Source: Gnetum montanum
Lineage: Eukaryota > Streptophyta > Gnetopsida > Gnetales > Gnetaceae
Assembly: GCA_015680685.1 (NCBI GenBank)
Contig: MNCI01020571.1
Coordinates: 7,859 to 71,858 of the forward strand
DNA: 64,000 bases
Reading direction: 5' to 3'
Shown: positions 46,623-57,639 of the stretch, one piece after another
Numbering within the stretch: the first letter of the stretch is position 1
How the letters are laid out: the number at the start of each line of letters is the position of its first letter
Program-made: the position numbers and the translations under genes
The notes under the pieces: model-generated
Database searches by the model: none
The model's input: only the letters and a program-made list of their open reading frames with translations
What the model was told of the DNA's origin: nothing

Positions 46623-46878
46623 CACAGATTATTCAAGCTCATCCCACAACTCATGGGGTTGCTTCTGTGGCAGTTAAAACATGAACATGTGTGGACAAAG
46701 AAAAAGTAGAGCATTGGAGAAATTTGCAGGGACAAGAAAAGATCTGACAGATTATTCAAGCTCATCCCATAACTCATGGGGTTGACTGTGCTTGACACTT
46801 CTGTGGCAGTTAAAACATGAACATGTGTGGACAAGAAAAAGTAGAGCATGGGAGAAAATTGAGGGACAAGAAAAGTAG
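46623..46878. repeat. Tandem duplication of about 125-135 bp
   Basis: Both units contain acagattattcaagctcatc, actcatggggttg and gttaaaacatgaacatgtg. The second (from 46746) has an extra segment, gactgtgcttgacact. A third partial unit follows (aagaaaagtagaggatggga). Confidence 0.85.
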
Positions 46879-47499
46879 AGGATGGGAGAAAATTGTGGCA
46901 CATATACAAATTTTTAAATTTAATTTTGCATCAGTGACTCATTTTATGACATGACTAAGTTCATGTAACTTGTTTTCCATGTGTAGATAACTACGAAATG
47001 AGGTTGAATAGACAAATAATTAAATGACGTAAAAAAGCTCAGCTTAGTTTATATGAGAGTAGTTTTGAGACTGAAGACTATGAATGAGCTCTTGTGCATT
47101 TAGAGTTCAATCCTCTGCGATGGTATGCAATCGCATATTAAATGACGGTGATGACGATATTCTTCTTCTTCCCTGAAATTGAATATTAAATGACAACAAC
47201 ATTTGAGAATATGAAGCCTTCTCCATGATCTGCCATGCCCTCAAACTCTTCGAAAACATCATTGATCAATGGATCCACGGACAAGGTTACCATTGTTCTA
47301 TTTAGGCAATTACAAAGCCTATGATGTGGTGGTGAGGGCATGGGTATGTATGTTGTGAATTTTTTATTGATGTACCTAGATAATGTGTCATCATGCTCAT
47401 TGATATGTTTCATGTTGATATAAATGCATACTCATGTTGACGATGGACTGCGACTCGCATATGCTTGCATCTCCTAGTGTGCATGGTAAATCGCAAGGC

Positions 47500-48130
47500 A
47501 GTGCAATTAGCACCCTCCAGCAAACCCAACCAAAAGACATTTAAACTTTATGAAAGGGAACAATTGCTTGCAGTTTGAGATTACTGAAAGGTAGAGGGTC
47601 ATCCGGAAGGTTGAAGATCATTTGAAAGGCATTTAGACCTTCCAGTAGTGAATAATTACTTGAAGTTGTGGCTTTCAAAAGCTAGAGAGTCATCCAATAG
47701 CAATGTTTAGGTGAACTATGAGGAAGTGCGACTAGCACCATCCTGTAGTCCCTAACTGGAAGGCATTCACACCTTTCCGAAGGAAATAATTGCTTGGAGT
47801 TTTAGGCTACAGAAGGTAGAGGGTCATCCAATAGGCAAAAGATCATCTTGAAGGCATTTAGAGGCTTTTGGAAGGCAGAGGGTTATCTAGTAGCAAGGTT
47901 TAGGTAAATTGCAAGGCAATGCACGCAACATCCTCCCATAGTCTCTTTCGGAAGGCATTTAAACCCTCTGGTAGGAAATAATTACTTCTAGTTTGAGGAT
48001 TTCAGAAAGCATGGGATCATCTAGTAGCAAGGTCTAGGTAAACTACGAGGAAGTGCGACTAGCACCCTCTCGCAGTCCTAACCAAAAGGCATTAAAACCT
48101 AACAGAAGGAAAGAATTACTTGGAGTTTTA
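47500..48130 (-). repeat. Satellite-like array, left arm (inverted)
   Basis: Degenerate units in the orientation opposite to the right arm. Words include ggaaataattacttg, gtagagggtcatcc and gtgcgactagcaccctc. Roughly three units. Confidence 0.7.
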
Positions 48131-49800
48131 GGTTTGAACACCTTTTGGATGCTCTTCTACATTCCATATGATCCTTGTCCTTCTAGAAGCCTAAATATCT
48201 AAGCAATTATTCCCTACCGAAAGGTTTGAATGCTTGCTGGTTGGAATTGCGAGCAGCTACTAGTCGCACTACCTCGCATTTTGCCTATACCTTGCTACTG
48301 AATGACACTTTGCCTTTTGGAAGCTATAAACTCCAAGCAATTATTCCCTATCGGTAGGTGTGAATGCCTTTCGGATGACTCTTTTCCTTTTGGAAGCCTA
48401 AATCTCTAAACAATTATTTCCTCTAGGAAGGTTTGAATGCCTATCGATTAGGCTATGGGAGGGTGTTAGTCACACTACCTAGCAATATACTTAGACCATG
48501 CTACTAGATAACCCTCTACCTTCTGGAAGCCTCAAACTTCAAGCAATTATTCCCTACCGAAAGGTTTGAGTGCCTTCTGGATGAGACTGCAAGAGGGTGC
48601 TAGTCGCACTTTCTTGCAGTTTACCTAGACCCTGTTGTCGAATGATCCTCTACCTTTTGGAAGCCATAAACTCTAAGCAATTATTAACTATTGAAAGGTC
48701 TAAATGCCTTTTGGATGATCTTAGCCTTCTAAATGATCCTTTGCCTCCTAGTAGCCTCAAACTCTAAGCAGTTACTTCCTTCTAAAAGGTTTGAATGCTT
48801 TCCAGTCGGGACAGCAGAAGGGTGCTAATCGCATGGCCTTGCAGTTTATGTATACCTTGCTACTAAATGATCATCTATACTTTCTAGAAGCCACACACAT
48901 AGAGCAATTATTCCCTATCGGAAGGTTTGAATGCCTATCAGATGATCTTCTCCATTACAGATGACTCTCTACCTTCCAATAGCCTCAAACTCCAAGCAGT
49001 TGTTCCCTACTAAAAGGTTTAAATGTCTTCCAATTGGGACTCAGGAGGGTACTAGTTGCACTTCATCATAGTTTTTCTAGACTTTGCTACCAAATGACCC
49101 TCTACCTTCTAGTAGTCTCAAACTCTAAGCAATTGTTCCCTATTAGAAGGTTTAAATGCCTTTCAGTTGGAACTGCGGGAGGATGCTAGTCACACTTCCT
49201 CATAGTTTACCTAGACCTTGCTATTGAATGATCCTTTGTCTTTTGAAAGCCACAAACTTCAACTAATTATTTCCTACTGAAAGGTCTAGATGCCTTTCAG
49301 TTGATATTCAACCTTCTAAATGACCCTCTATCTACTGGTAGCATTAAACTCTAAGCAATTATTTTCTTCTAGAAGGTTTAAATGCTTTCTGGTTGGGATT
49401 GTGGGAGGGTGCTAGCCGTATTGCCTTGCAGTTTACGTAGTACTTGTTACTGAATGATCCTCTACCTTCCAAAAGCCACAAACTCAAACTAATTATTTTC
49501 TTCCGAAAGGTTTGAATGTCTTCTGGATGATCTTTAGCCTTCCGAATGATCCTATGCCTTTTTGTAGCCTCAAACTTCAAGCAATTATTCCCTTCTAGAA
49601 GGTTTAAATGTCTTATGTTTGGGACTGTGGGAGGGTGCTAGTCGTAGTACCTTGCAATTTACATAGATCTTGCTACAAGATGACCTTTTGCTTGTTAGAA
49701 GCCACAAACTTGGAGTAACTAGTACCTACCAGAAGGTTTGGTAGCCTTCTAGAAGGAACTGCAAGCGAGTGCTTGTCACACTTCCTTGCAGTTTATCTAG
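48131..49800 (+). repeat. Satellite-like array, right arm
   Basis: Repeated core caagcaattattccctacc, aaaggtttgaatgcc at about 14 sites (for example 48195, 48330, 48540, 48902, 49126, 49576). Spacing alternates between about 135 and 80-95 bases, so the higher-order unit is about 220-230 bp made of two related subunits. One subunit carries gagggtgctagtcgcact. By eye copies differ at perhaps 15-25 percent of positions. Confidence 0.85.
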
Positions 49801-49859
49801 ACCGACTGTCGAATGATCCTCTGCCTTTTTGCCTTTCAGAAGCCACAGAGTTGAAAATA

Positions 49860-50230
49860 GTGCATCAAAGTGTGACTCACATTTCCCTCGCAACTTGAAA
49901 AGTAGAAAATAACATGTCAAATTGCGACTTGTATTCCCCTCGCAACCTAAAACAAAGACCTATAGAACACAGTATGAGATAATTGTGATTCACATCTTTC
50001 CTTGCACTATAACTTTTGTTGGGTGCGCATCAAAGCGAGACACATGTCCTTGCACTCTAGAAATAGTGTGATTTATTGCAAGACATATGTCCTCGTAATC
50101 CCTCTGCATCAACTGCGAGAACATGTGTGTTGCATTTTGTTTTGAAATTGTGATGACATGCGACACACATGGTTTTGCAACCTTGGTATGTGTCATCGCA
50201 CTATAAATATGTGAATTCAATGTGACTTGA
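49860..50230. repeat. Degenerate short repeats around gcgac/cgca words
   Basis: Words such as gcgacacacatg, cctcgcaac and gcatcaaagcgaga recur at irregular 40-60 base spacing. Similar words occur at 54000-54490. Confidence 0.5.
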
Positions 50231-50598
50231 AGGTTAGCGCATCAATACATAAATTTACAAACTCATTTTTCAAATCAATTTAAACTTTGAAAATTGAAAT
50301 TGAAAAAGCAAAAAAAATTTTCAGGAGAGGCATATGTGAGTATGAGACTTGTCTTAACAAATGAGCCACAATTGAGGATGAGTTATGAAACACCAAAAAT
50401 GCTGTAAAAATTAAAAATTAAATATATGTAAAATATAAAAGAACCCACATAGATAGAAAGCGTTACAGACAATATATTACAGATACTTTTACAAAATTGA
50501 GAAACATATTTATTACAACCAAAACACATCACAGATTCATTTACAAAATCATAGAAGAGATGCATTATAACCCAATACCATCAGAAAAATGGAATGCA

Positions 50599-51214
50599 TC
50601 ATGAACAATGACCATAATCAAATTTAGTTACATCACAAAATACAACTAGACCATGTTCACTGTAGTTCTCATTTAGTATATGCCGCAGATACATGTTTCT
50701 CCAAAATTGATGAACTCTTGGAGAACTTAGGATTTCCCATATCATGGATTTTTGATACACTAAAAAAAAATCTGCAATAAAATTCAACTCTTTACTGAGT
50801 ACCAAGTGATGCATATAGATTAATGTATACATTCCATTGTCATATCCATTGTCTTGTTTCAAAAGACCTTCAACTATAATTACATTCCATTTTGTAGCTA
50901 CTTTTTTCTTCTTTCCCTTGAGTTCCATGACAACTTAAAAGCAAATAGACTCACTATCAAATAAATAGTCAATAAAATTCAACATCAATTTTCTAACTGC
51001 TACAAGATGTTGTGAAGAAGGCATTGAATCATACATCAAAATATTTATATGCCGGTATGTCAACAACAACAAGAACCTGATGCCCACCAGTGTTCAAAGG
51101 AAGACAAAAGAATGTGTGTCCAGATTGCAAAAACTCACTCCAACATGTTTTATCTTTAAGCTCTTTAACAAAATTTATTTCTACAACAAAATCATCAACT
51201 TCTTCTTCAACCAA
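50599..51214 (-). pseudogene. Ulp1-like (C48) cysteine protease remnant
   Basis: Minus-strand frames give GHTFFCLPLNTGGHQVLVVV, DIPAYKYFDV, a one-base shift, MYDSMPS, then after a stop KWNVIIVEGLLKQDNGYDNG and MYTLIYMHHL. This follows the Ulp1 order His (HW), Asp (YDS), Gln and Cys (QxNGxDCG). His, Asp and Gln are kept, but the catalytic Cys reads Asn. The family cleaves SUMO-type conjugates and is carried by several plant DNA transposons. The downstream end is at 50599. Frameshift, stop and the lost Cys make it non-functional. Confidence 0.65.
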
Positions 51215-51956
51215 CGTACCACTTTCAATATTTCGGATATGTCTTTTGCTGCCTTTCTTTGATCTATGTCTCGACTAGTTCTTCTAAGACACTTGCATCT
51301 TGCTCTTGAAGGTCCTCGCATAACATTGAAACATATTGTTGAGGATGAAATATTTTGTATTTTGAAATTCATGAAAACCATAGAGTCACTTCTGAAGTTC
51401 CTTCAAGTGCATGATGTAGACATTTATGATGTCATTGTCCAACCATTCTTTCCAGCCATTTTTATATAAACTCCTAAAAATAATCTTGTGGGAACATATG
51501 GGGCAAATGATGTTCTCACAAGCTCTTTATTGTCAAGCACACCAAAGACAAGCAACTGCATCACTATATCAATTGTTGCACAATCATCAATTGATGTCGT
51601 CAAATCAACATTGGCATCAACTATAAAATAGAAAAATTAGATAATAAAGTCAAATTCCATTTTACTATCATAGTTTTATACATATAATAAAACAATAGGG
51701 TTAGCAACAAATCAAAAATTTAAATTTCTAAACATAACATATGCGACATCGATATTAAGTTCAGTTACCTGTTGGTTTCTACAAATTCATCTCATGGATT
51801 ATTTGTTCTTTGTTATGTTTAGCATAAACAAATAATCTCATGGCTTCTTTGGGTGTTTCTATATCATTTAAATCTATTACACACATTTACATTAATGATA
51901 TTAAAAAAGAAGTTCCAAAAATAATAAAGATTTAAAGAAATATAGAAAATATACAA

Positions 51957-52320
51957 CATCATGTCATTATTAAGGTCTTTTGTGATGTTGCTTCTATTAA
52001 GATAAATGTTTTTGGATGCCAATGCATTCCTTAGCACGCCTATTTCAGTATTTAGCACTCCAATTTCATCATCCATTTTCTAATTCTAAACAATCAACTT
52101 GTTCATACAACTATTTTCATTAGCCACAAAGTTCTCTATTTTTGCCTTTAGTGCATTGTTTTATTTCAACAACCAACACTTGTGCATTGTTTTCTTCCGG
52201 CAACCGAGATTTGTCAAATTTTAGCTCCTCCACAATATTCCAAAGTGTTGCATTGCTTTTAGAATATTAACATAATGTCTTGATCACATTATCTAACTTG
52301 TTTTCAATTGCTTTCAGAGA
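51957..52320 (-). pseudogene. Coiled-coil remnant upstream of the Ulp1-like domain
   Basis: Minus-strand frames read QLKAIENKLDNVIKTLC, LWNIVEELKFDKSRLPEENN and, in the open frame ending near 51960, MDDEIGVLNTEIGVLRNALA. They have heptad-like Leu/Ile spacing. Together with the neighbours this suggests one protein with transposon-like domain, coiled coil and protease. Confidence 0.45.
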
Positions 52321-52439
52321 ACATTTATCATAATGACACACATCTTACATAAAAGGTTTATCATGTTCTTTCACATTATATGAGCTTTTAGGCCTCTCAG
52401 ACAACAATATATTCTTGAAAATGCTTTTAGCATTCAATT

Positions 52440-53040
52440 TCACTATGTTTTGAAGTTGCGTAGGAATAACCTATATGTTATGTTTTTATAATAATTTGCT
52501 TACAATAATTGGAAAGCTAAGAGGCTATTTAACACCATGAAGTTGTTATGCCCTTTTATGTCTCTACATCTCAGATAGTATGGTCACTAGGAAATCAAAA
52601 CGAAGACCTTTATTGTTATCCAATGCCCATTTGAGTAAAATTGCATTATTAGAAATTTTAGCTTTGATTGATTTTACTAAAAACAAACCATTGCATAAAT
52701 TTGGAGAGCAACAATAACTCTAAATAGCAATTTTGATTGTTATCTTTCTTATCAAATTTTTGGGCATACTGAATTAAGTAATTTTCACTTTTCTTCCATC
52801 TTCGTTCCTTGATAAATGGCTTAATGCTACATAAAACTTATATGATATCTATAATATCATTTGTGTTGAAGGTGAGATTCTGACCTTGTACAATGACTTG
52901 CGAAGTATTTACCCCAAATGAGACACCATTAGTTAACTATTCATAAAAATTGTAAACAACATTTTTATCATAACATCCTTCCATTGTCATCCAATTATAA
53001 ATTCCAATTCTCTTTAATTTCTCAAAAAGGACAAACATTT
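52440..53040 (-). pseudogene. Plant transposon-associated protein domain remnant
   Basis: Minus-strand translation gives LFEKLKRIGIYNWMTMEG, VVYNFYE, SQVIVQGQNLTFNTNDIID and ALDNNKGLRFDFLVTILSEM. This resembles the domain often annotated as a putative plant transposon protein (L..IG...W, V..FY.N, then V.G..v.ft...I). Many stops. A similar pattern is seen in ORF3 of A and B. Confidence 0.5.
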
Positions 53041-54060
53041 CTGTAACTCCAAAATACTTTCAACATTATGTTCACAAACTAAGGCAATAGTTGCAATTTT
53101 AAAAATTAAATAACATTTAAAATAAGATAACACAAAAAAAAATTGATCAATAAGTGTATTGCTATATTTTTGAAATAACTATAATTCAAAAAATACAACT
53201 AATCACATGGAAAATCTTTTTTGTTGTTCCCTTTAGCTTTTGCGACACTCAAGATTGTATAGAACTTTGATAACAACAACTATTACGAAGGCAAATTTTC
53301 ACAAATAATTAGCCAACTATAGCTATGCTGCATTAAAATTAATATTATTAGCACACAGTGAAGAAATTGCTAATATGTTGTACCATACCAAAACATTTAC
53401 ATGTCATGCATATGGAGATACCGATATTGCATCGAACCACTATTAGTGATCAAACATTAAAATAATAGTCATCTTATTATTGATGTATATGAGTTATTAA
53501 CTTTAAAATACTAAACAATAAGATAGCTTTAGAGATATCAAAATATAATTTCTTTAATGCCTACAACCAAATGCAATAAGGACCCTTCACCAAAGAAAGA
53601 CACATGGTGTCAACATTCTAAATGATGCATCTTAATATTTCAATAGGTTAAAAGTATTGATTTCAAGACATAGTATTGCTGCAATTGACTTATAGTAACA
53701 TATGCAATGGTTTTACAAAAAAAGCTCATTGGAAATGATCCAAGAAAGCTTAGGAGCCTACAATGTTAGCACTCAATTCAAAAACAAATACTTATATGAC
53801 CAAGCTTGTACTGTAAGAGCATGTAATAGTTTGATTAATTAATTGCCTTGAGAGTATGTTTCCTACCTTTGTACATTGTAATCCATGTCTTTGAGCAAAA
53901 ATAAAGCTATGTATTTCTTTTCTAAAACTTTAGAAAAACCTTTTTCATGAAGAATTTCACAATTTTCACATAACGTAAAACTAAACAAAAAAATTAGAAA
54001 TAGTGCGACCAGACTATGGGTAGGAATTAAATTATAGTCCTAACGCTATGACACTGCAAG
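53041..54060. other. AT-rich sequence without recognised gene
   Basis: No long frame or repeat unit. The right part (from 53999) starts the gtgcgac word cluster. Confidence 0.4.
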
Positions 54061-54087
54061 TTGCATGTCACTCACAGACTATGAAAT

Positions 54088-54424
54088 TACGCGTTGCAGT
54101 GTGGTCGCAGTTATCCAATACGAATACATTTTTACGCGTTGCAGTGTAGCCGCAGTTATCCAATACGAATACATTTGTATTCCCAAAAATAATACATTTG
54201 TATTCCCAAAAATAGTGTGAGTTGCATAGATTCGCATTGTGCATATCTTGTTTTTGTTAAAAACGCAAGTCGCACGCACCTGATCGCATGTCTTGTTACA
54301 GTATAAGTAAAAAAAAAGCATGTCTTGTTACAGTATAAGTCAAAAAAAAAGCGCGAGTAGTGTAAACTTGAAGAAAAAAAAAATAAAAAAAAAATAAATA
54401 AATAAATATATATATATATATATT
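54088..54424. repeat. Three successive local duplications and an AT microsatellite
   Basis: (1) ttacgcgttgcagtgtggtc through aatacgaatacattt, about 45 bp twice (54088-54177). (2) aatacatttgtattcccaaa twice (about 54168-54212). (3) gcatgtcttgttacagtata plus an A run, 32-33 bp twice (54286-54350). An AAAT then AT run follows to 54424. Confidence 0.85.
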
Positions 54425-54489
54425 GCTGCAAGTCGCAAAATGTTGCATAAATTAAAAGGAATTTTCAAAAAAAGTGCGAGTCGCATAGA

Positions 54490-55450
54490 CTCACACTAAA
54501 ATTGAACACAGTTTTGGTTCGTAAATGAAAAATGTTTGACAGGTACAATGTGGGAGGGTAAATATATGAACCATATATCTAAATTATCTAGGTGGAAATG
54601 AAAATTAAAAACGCACAAAACAAACGAGTAACTAGAAAGCAATTTGTGATGCAGACACAAGAAAGATACTGCAGCGAATAACAAACCTGGAAACAAGCTT
54701 GACTTGCAAGAAAGCTCCACTGCCTCCATTGTTTACACATACTACAAATGCCAGGGAACAAGCTTTGCCCGCGCATACTGGATATGTGAATAAATGGGAT
54801 TCAAGCTCTGCCTGTGCGTATAGGAAATGCAAATGGGGGATACAAGCTCTACAGGGCACCCAAATTTTGAGTATGCTCAGGGTTGCCATGGTTTTCTTTC
54901 AGTCAGTCCCATATATTATGTACATCTCTTCATCGCAAAACCATGCTATCAGGAATCATGTCATGTGTCTCACCACATTATGCATGCCATCGGGAAGTAT
55001 GTCATGTCTCACATCTCATCATCCCATGGCCATAGGCTTTTTACTGCCTACTGAGGACAAAACCATGGATCCACTCTCTACAGAAACAGAATACACAGTA
55101 GATCTTAGCTCTTTCCAATCTGCTACCAAATCACATCAAATCCAATCAAATGAAAGTATGCAGATATTACCAATTCAACATTTAGGTAGATGATGATGAT
55201 GATAAAAAGGGATAAATCATTCGGAGCCTCAATGCTGATAATTAAGTAGATCGACCTGTTTAAGTGAGTGCATTTAAGTTCAAAGTTCAAACCCTCGTAA
55301 TCCAACAAGCATGAAGAGGGTAGCCAGGTGAGGTAGCTTAGATTGACATTGGCTAAAATCTACGAATTCACACCAAAAAAGTGATGCAGGGATCCAGAAA
55401 CGGTAAATTTTAGCGTTTTGGAGGTGAGGTCGAGGTTGTGGATTTGTGGT
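54490..55450. other. No gene recognised
   Basis: Holds an open frame of 164 codons (54699-55193, plus) without known motifs and with repeated words (acaagctct, ttcaagctctgcctg). A GTTCAAACCC B-box-like word lies at about 55281. I do not call a gene. Confidence 0.35.
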
Positions 55451-55459
55451 TAAAGTGTC

Positions 55460-55640
55460 TTTATAGAGTGCTGCTGCAGGAGCAGCGGGCACCGACCGGA
55501 AAAAGGACAGGAACGGGACCGTTGGACGGACGGACGGTGGACGCACGTGGGACCTCTGCCAGCCTGGAGTGGAGCCCACACCTGGTGCTGCTGACGTGTT
55601 GAAAGCAGCTTGCCGGCTAACGTGGCACTCGTGCATTGGA
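55460..55640 (-). promoter_or_regulatory. GC-rich stress-type promoter cluster (ABRE/G-box and DRE cores)
   Basis: Within 170 bases: CACGTG (55544-55549), TGACGTG (55592-55598), AACGTGG (about 55618-55625) and ACCGAC (55491-55496). A TATA-like CTATAAA lies on the minus strand at 55460-55466. ACGT cores are bound by bZIP ABRE factors and A/GCCGAC by DREB/CBF factors. The base composition is unlike everything around it. No coding exon was found to the left on the minus strand. Confidence 0.45.
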
Positions 55641-56850
55641 GCGCTGTTCTTGGCCGCCATCATCATATCATGTTCATGATGATTAGGATGTATGATAATT
55701 TCCAAAACTTGTGGCGCCACTATACAAGCCCCATCATTTGTTCGGTGATTTACATTTGAATAAAATTCTGATATTGGCTAAAGCAAAAATTTAAAGATTT
55801 TTTGGGCTCGGTTTCCTTGTATGGTTCGTTTTCTTGTTTCAAAAAATTAAGGCGCGCATGGTGATGGTGACGCTGCTATGTTTCTCTTCGTATAATAATT
55901 AAAAAAATGCTTTCTTAAGGCAAAGGGATAAACTTGTACTTGGAAGTTTCCAGCTCTGTGTTTGCGTTTGAAATATCATTTTTAGGAGCTTAACACCAGC
56001 CACATACTCTGCCATGACGACGTATTTATTATTCTACGCGTTGGAACTATCTATAGATTATCGTCATAATGTGTTCAAGGTTCTGTTTTCATTTATTAAT
56101 TGTCAAAGCAGTCGTTAATACATTAAACGAATTAAGGCCCTAGTATACATCATCATATCAATCGTCACTCGAAGCTTCAATGTTCGTACGATGAGGTGAG
56201 GTACCTAAAGTTGGTGGATGAAGAAAATGTAATTTCTTCGAATAACTGCACTGAAGTTTAAACCCCACATCTTTCTAACTTGAAAACGAATCACCACCAC
56301 TCCATTGACAAACGAAATGAATGTGAGCTACTTTAATAATTGGTCGTAAATGCATTGTGTAGTGGCTTTGTTATTTCTGCGGCTGAACATAACTTACAAA
56401 ATGTTACTCTGGTTTTCTTGCGCAAATATGTTAAATATAAAACAGAGGATACCAAAGGGAAATAGGAATAATCAGTTTGTTTCGTTTTGACGAAACGAAC
56501 AAAACAGAGGCAAGAAACTTACCGTTGGCACTTCAAATTTCTGCTAATGATTGCTCGCTATGTTCCTCAAAGTTATCCACAATATTAATAACTTCTGACA
56601 CAAATAAACTTAAAAATGCACCGCAAAAGTAGCTTTTAAGTTGTCTTCCAAAGCTATTTTCACCCACGACTCCCTTCATAAGAAGGATTTTCACGTTCTC
56701 TCCTGATTCTATCTTCACTGGAAGAGGCGGTAACGACCGCATAAATTTGTTATCGATGTCAATACTCTTAAGGTAGCATGTATAATCATGAGTGCAATGT
56801 TCTCTTGTACAAATGCACGATGTTTTTTTAATGTAGAGTTGATGTGGTAG
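55641..56850. other. Intergenic, nothing firmly recognised
   Basis: A 69-codon minus frame (56533-56742) could be an exon but has no recognisable domain. Confidence 0.35.
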
Positions 56851-57007
56851 ATGTAGATCGATAAAAACCCTCCATCTTTAAAAGTAGGGCACTTGCCCTC
56901 CTTTTTAAATTGGTCATAAAATTGTTTAGATATAGATTGATATAAACATTGTATCTTTAAAATCAAGGCACTAGCCCACTTTTTAAATTGGTCAGAAAAT
57001 TGCTAAC
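56851..57007. repeat. Tandem duplication of about 79 bp
   Basis: Units 56851-56929 and 56930-57007 share agat.gat, catctttaaaa or gtatctttaaaa, ggcact and ttttaaattggtca. Confidence 0.8.
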
Positions 57008-57084
57008 CCATTTTATGCAAGTTAAGGAAGGGCAATAATGCATAATGATATACTTTATGGTTTAAGAAATATAAGAATGGAAGA

Positions 57085-57220
57085 TAATTTATGAGGTGTT
57101 AGCTAATCTAGTGGGTAATTTTGAGTTGTAAAGTTTTACTTAGACTATATATCTTGGGGTGTACCTATATTACAATGCAATGGGGTTCTAACATCCCACA
57201 CCCTGCAAAATATAAGAGTG
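57085..57220 (+). repeat. SINE-like sequence, degenerate
   Basis: Tail atatatcttggggtgtacct, then ggggttctaacatccc, as in the copy at 57395-57535. The head (ggtgttagctaatctagtgg) resembles a tRNA A box. Confidence 0.5.
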
Positions 57221-57224
57221 CCTT

Positions 57225-57300
57225 TTTCATGTGACTTAAACTAGCAACCTCGTATCTACAAATTTTAGTTAGATAGTAACCTAACCATTTGAGCTAACTT
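57225..57300 (-). repeat. SINE-like head, inverted
   Basis: The minus strand has AGTTAGCTCAAATGGTTAG (A box-like) and GCTAGTTTAAGTC (degenerate B box) about 45 bases further on. Confidence 0.4.
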
Positions 57301-57394
57301 TGACGAACAATGTTGCTATTAAATTTGTTAAAATTTTTCCTTTACAATGATTAACAACCTTTCTTAACAAGTATTTTTTTCTTCTTCTTTGTAA

Positions 57395-57535
57395 TGAGGT
57401 GTTAGCCTAATGGTAAGACTTTTGATTTGGAAACTCTAAGTCATAGGTTTGATTGAGTTATAAACTTCTATATATCTTGGGGTGCACCTATGTTTTGGGT
57501 TCTAACACCCTTCTTGGCATCCATGACCTATCTTT
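57395..57535 (+). repeat. tRNA-derived SINE
   Basis: Head ggtgttagcctaatggtaag (A box), then gtcataggtttgattgag (B box, GGTTTGATT), then the tail shared with 57085-57220. SINEs are copied by LINE enzymes from an RNA polymerase III transcript. Confidence 0.6.
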
Positions 57536-57639
57536 TTCTCATAACAGAGTTACTAGATATTAACTATAATATCACATTGCATCTGCGAGATTGTAGTTGA
57601 GATATCATAGCCTTTAACACCAAATTGTTGATATGATAT

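Larger units (their letters stand above)
47449..54485. mobile_element. Possible DNA transposon or composite region bounded by inverted TGCGACTCGCA
   Basis: TGCGACTCGCA at 47449-47459 and its reverse complement at 54475-54485 bracket the satellite array, the Ulp1-like and transposon-domain remnants, and many gcgagtcgca-like words near the right end. No precise terminal inverted repeat or target duplication could be fixed. A shorter version with ends at about 49869 and 54492 (agtgtgactc against gactcacact) is also possible. Confidence 0.3.

Noticed and set aside
47035-47115. tRNA-like boxes (agctcagctt, gagttcaatcctc)
   Set aside because: The B box is good but the A box and the spacing are unclear. 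Not enough for a SINE or tRNA call.
49359-49580. 73-codon minus frame in the satellite
   Set aside because: Produced by the repeat unit itself; no independent support.
47500-49800. CRISPR array or gene cluster in the repeat region
   Set aside because: Units are contiguous and degenerate without unique spacers, and the DNA is plant nuclear. It is satellite-like.
54699-55193. 164-codon plus-strand open frame
   Set aside because: No recognisable domain, overlapping frames in two other phases, repeated words, and no conserved counterpart. Not called as a gene.
55280-55720. 146-codon minus-strand open frame
   Set aside because: It runs through the GC-rich promoter-like island, and high GC explains the lack of stops. 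The composition is Pro/Ala/His-rich without domain signals.
56533-56742. 69-codon minus frame with a SLFVSEVINIVDNFEEH segment
   Set aside because: Could be an exon, but no splice partners or domain could be supported.
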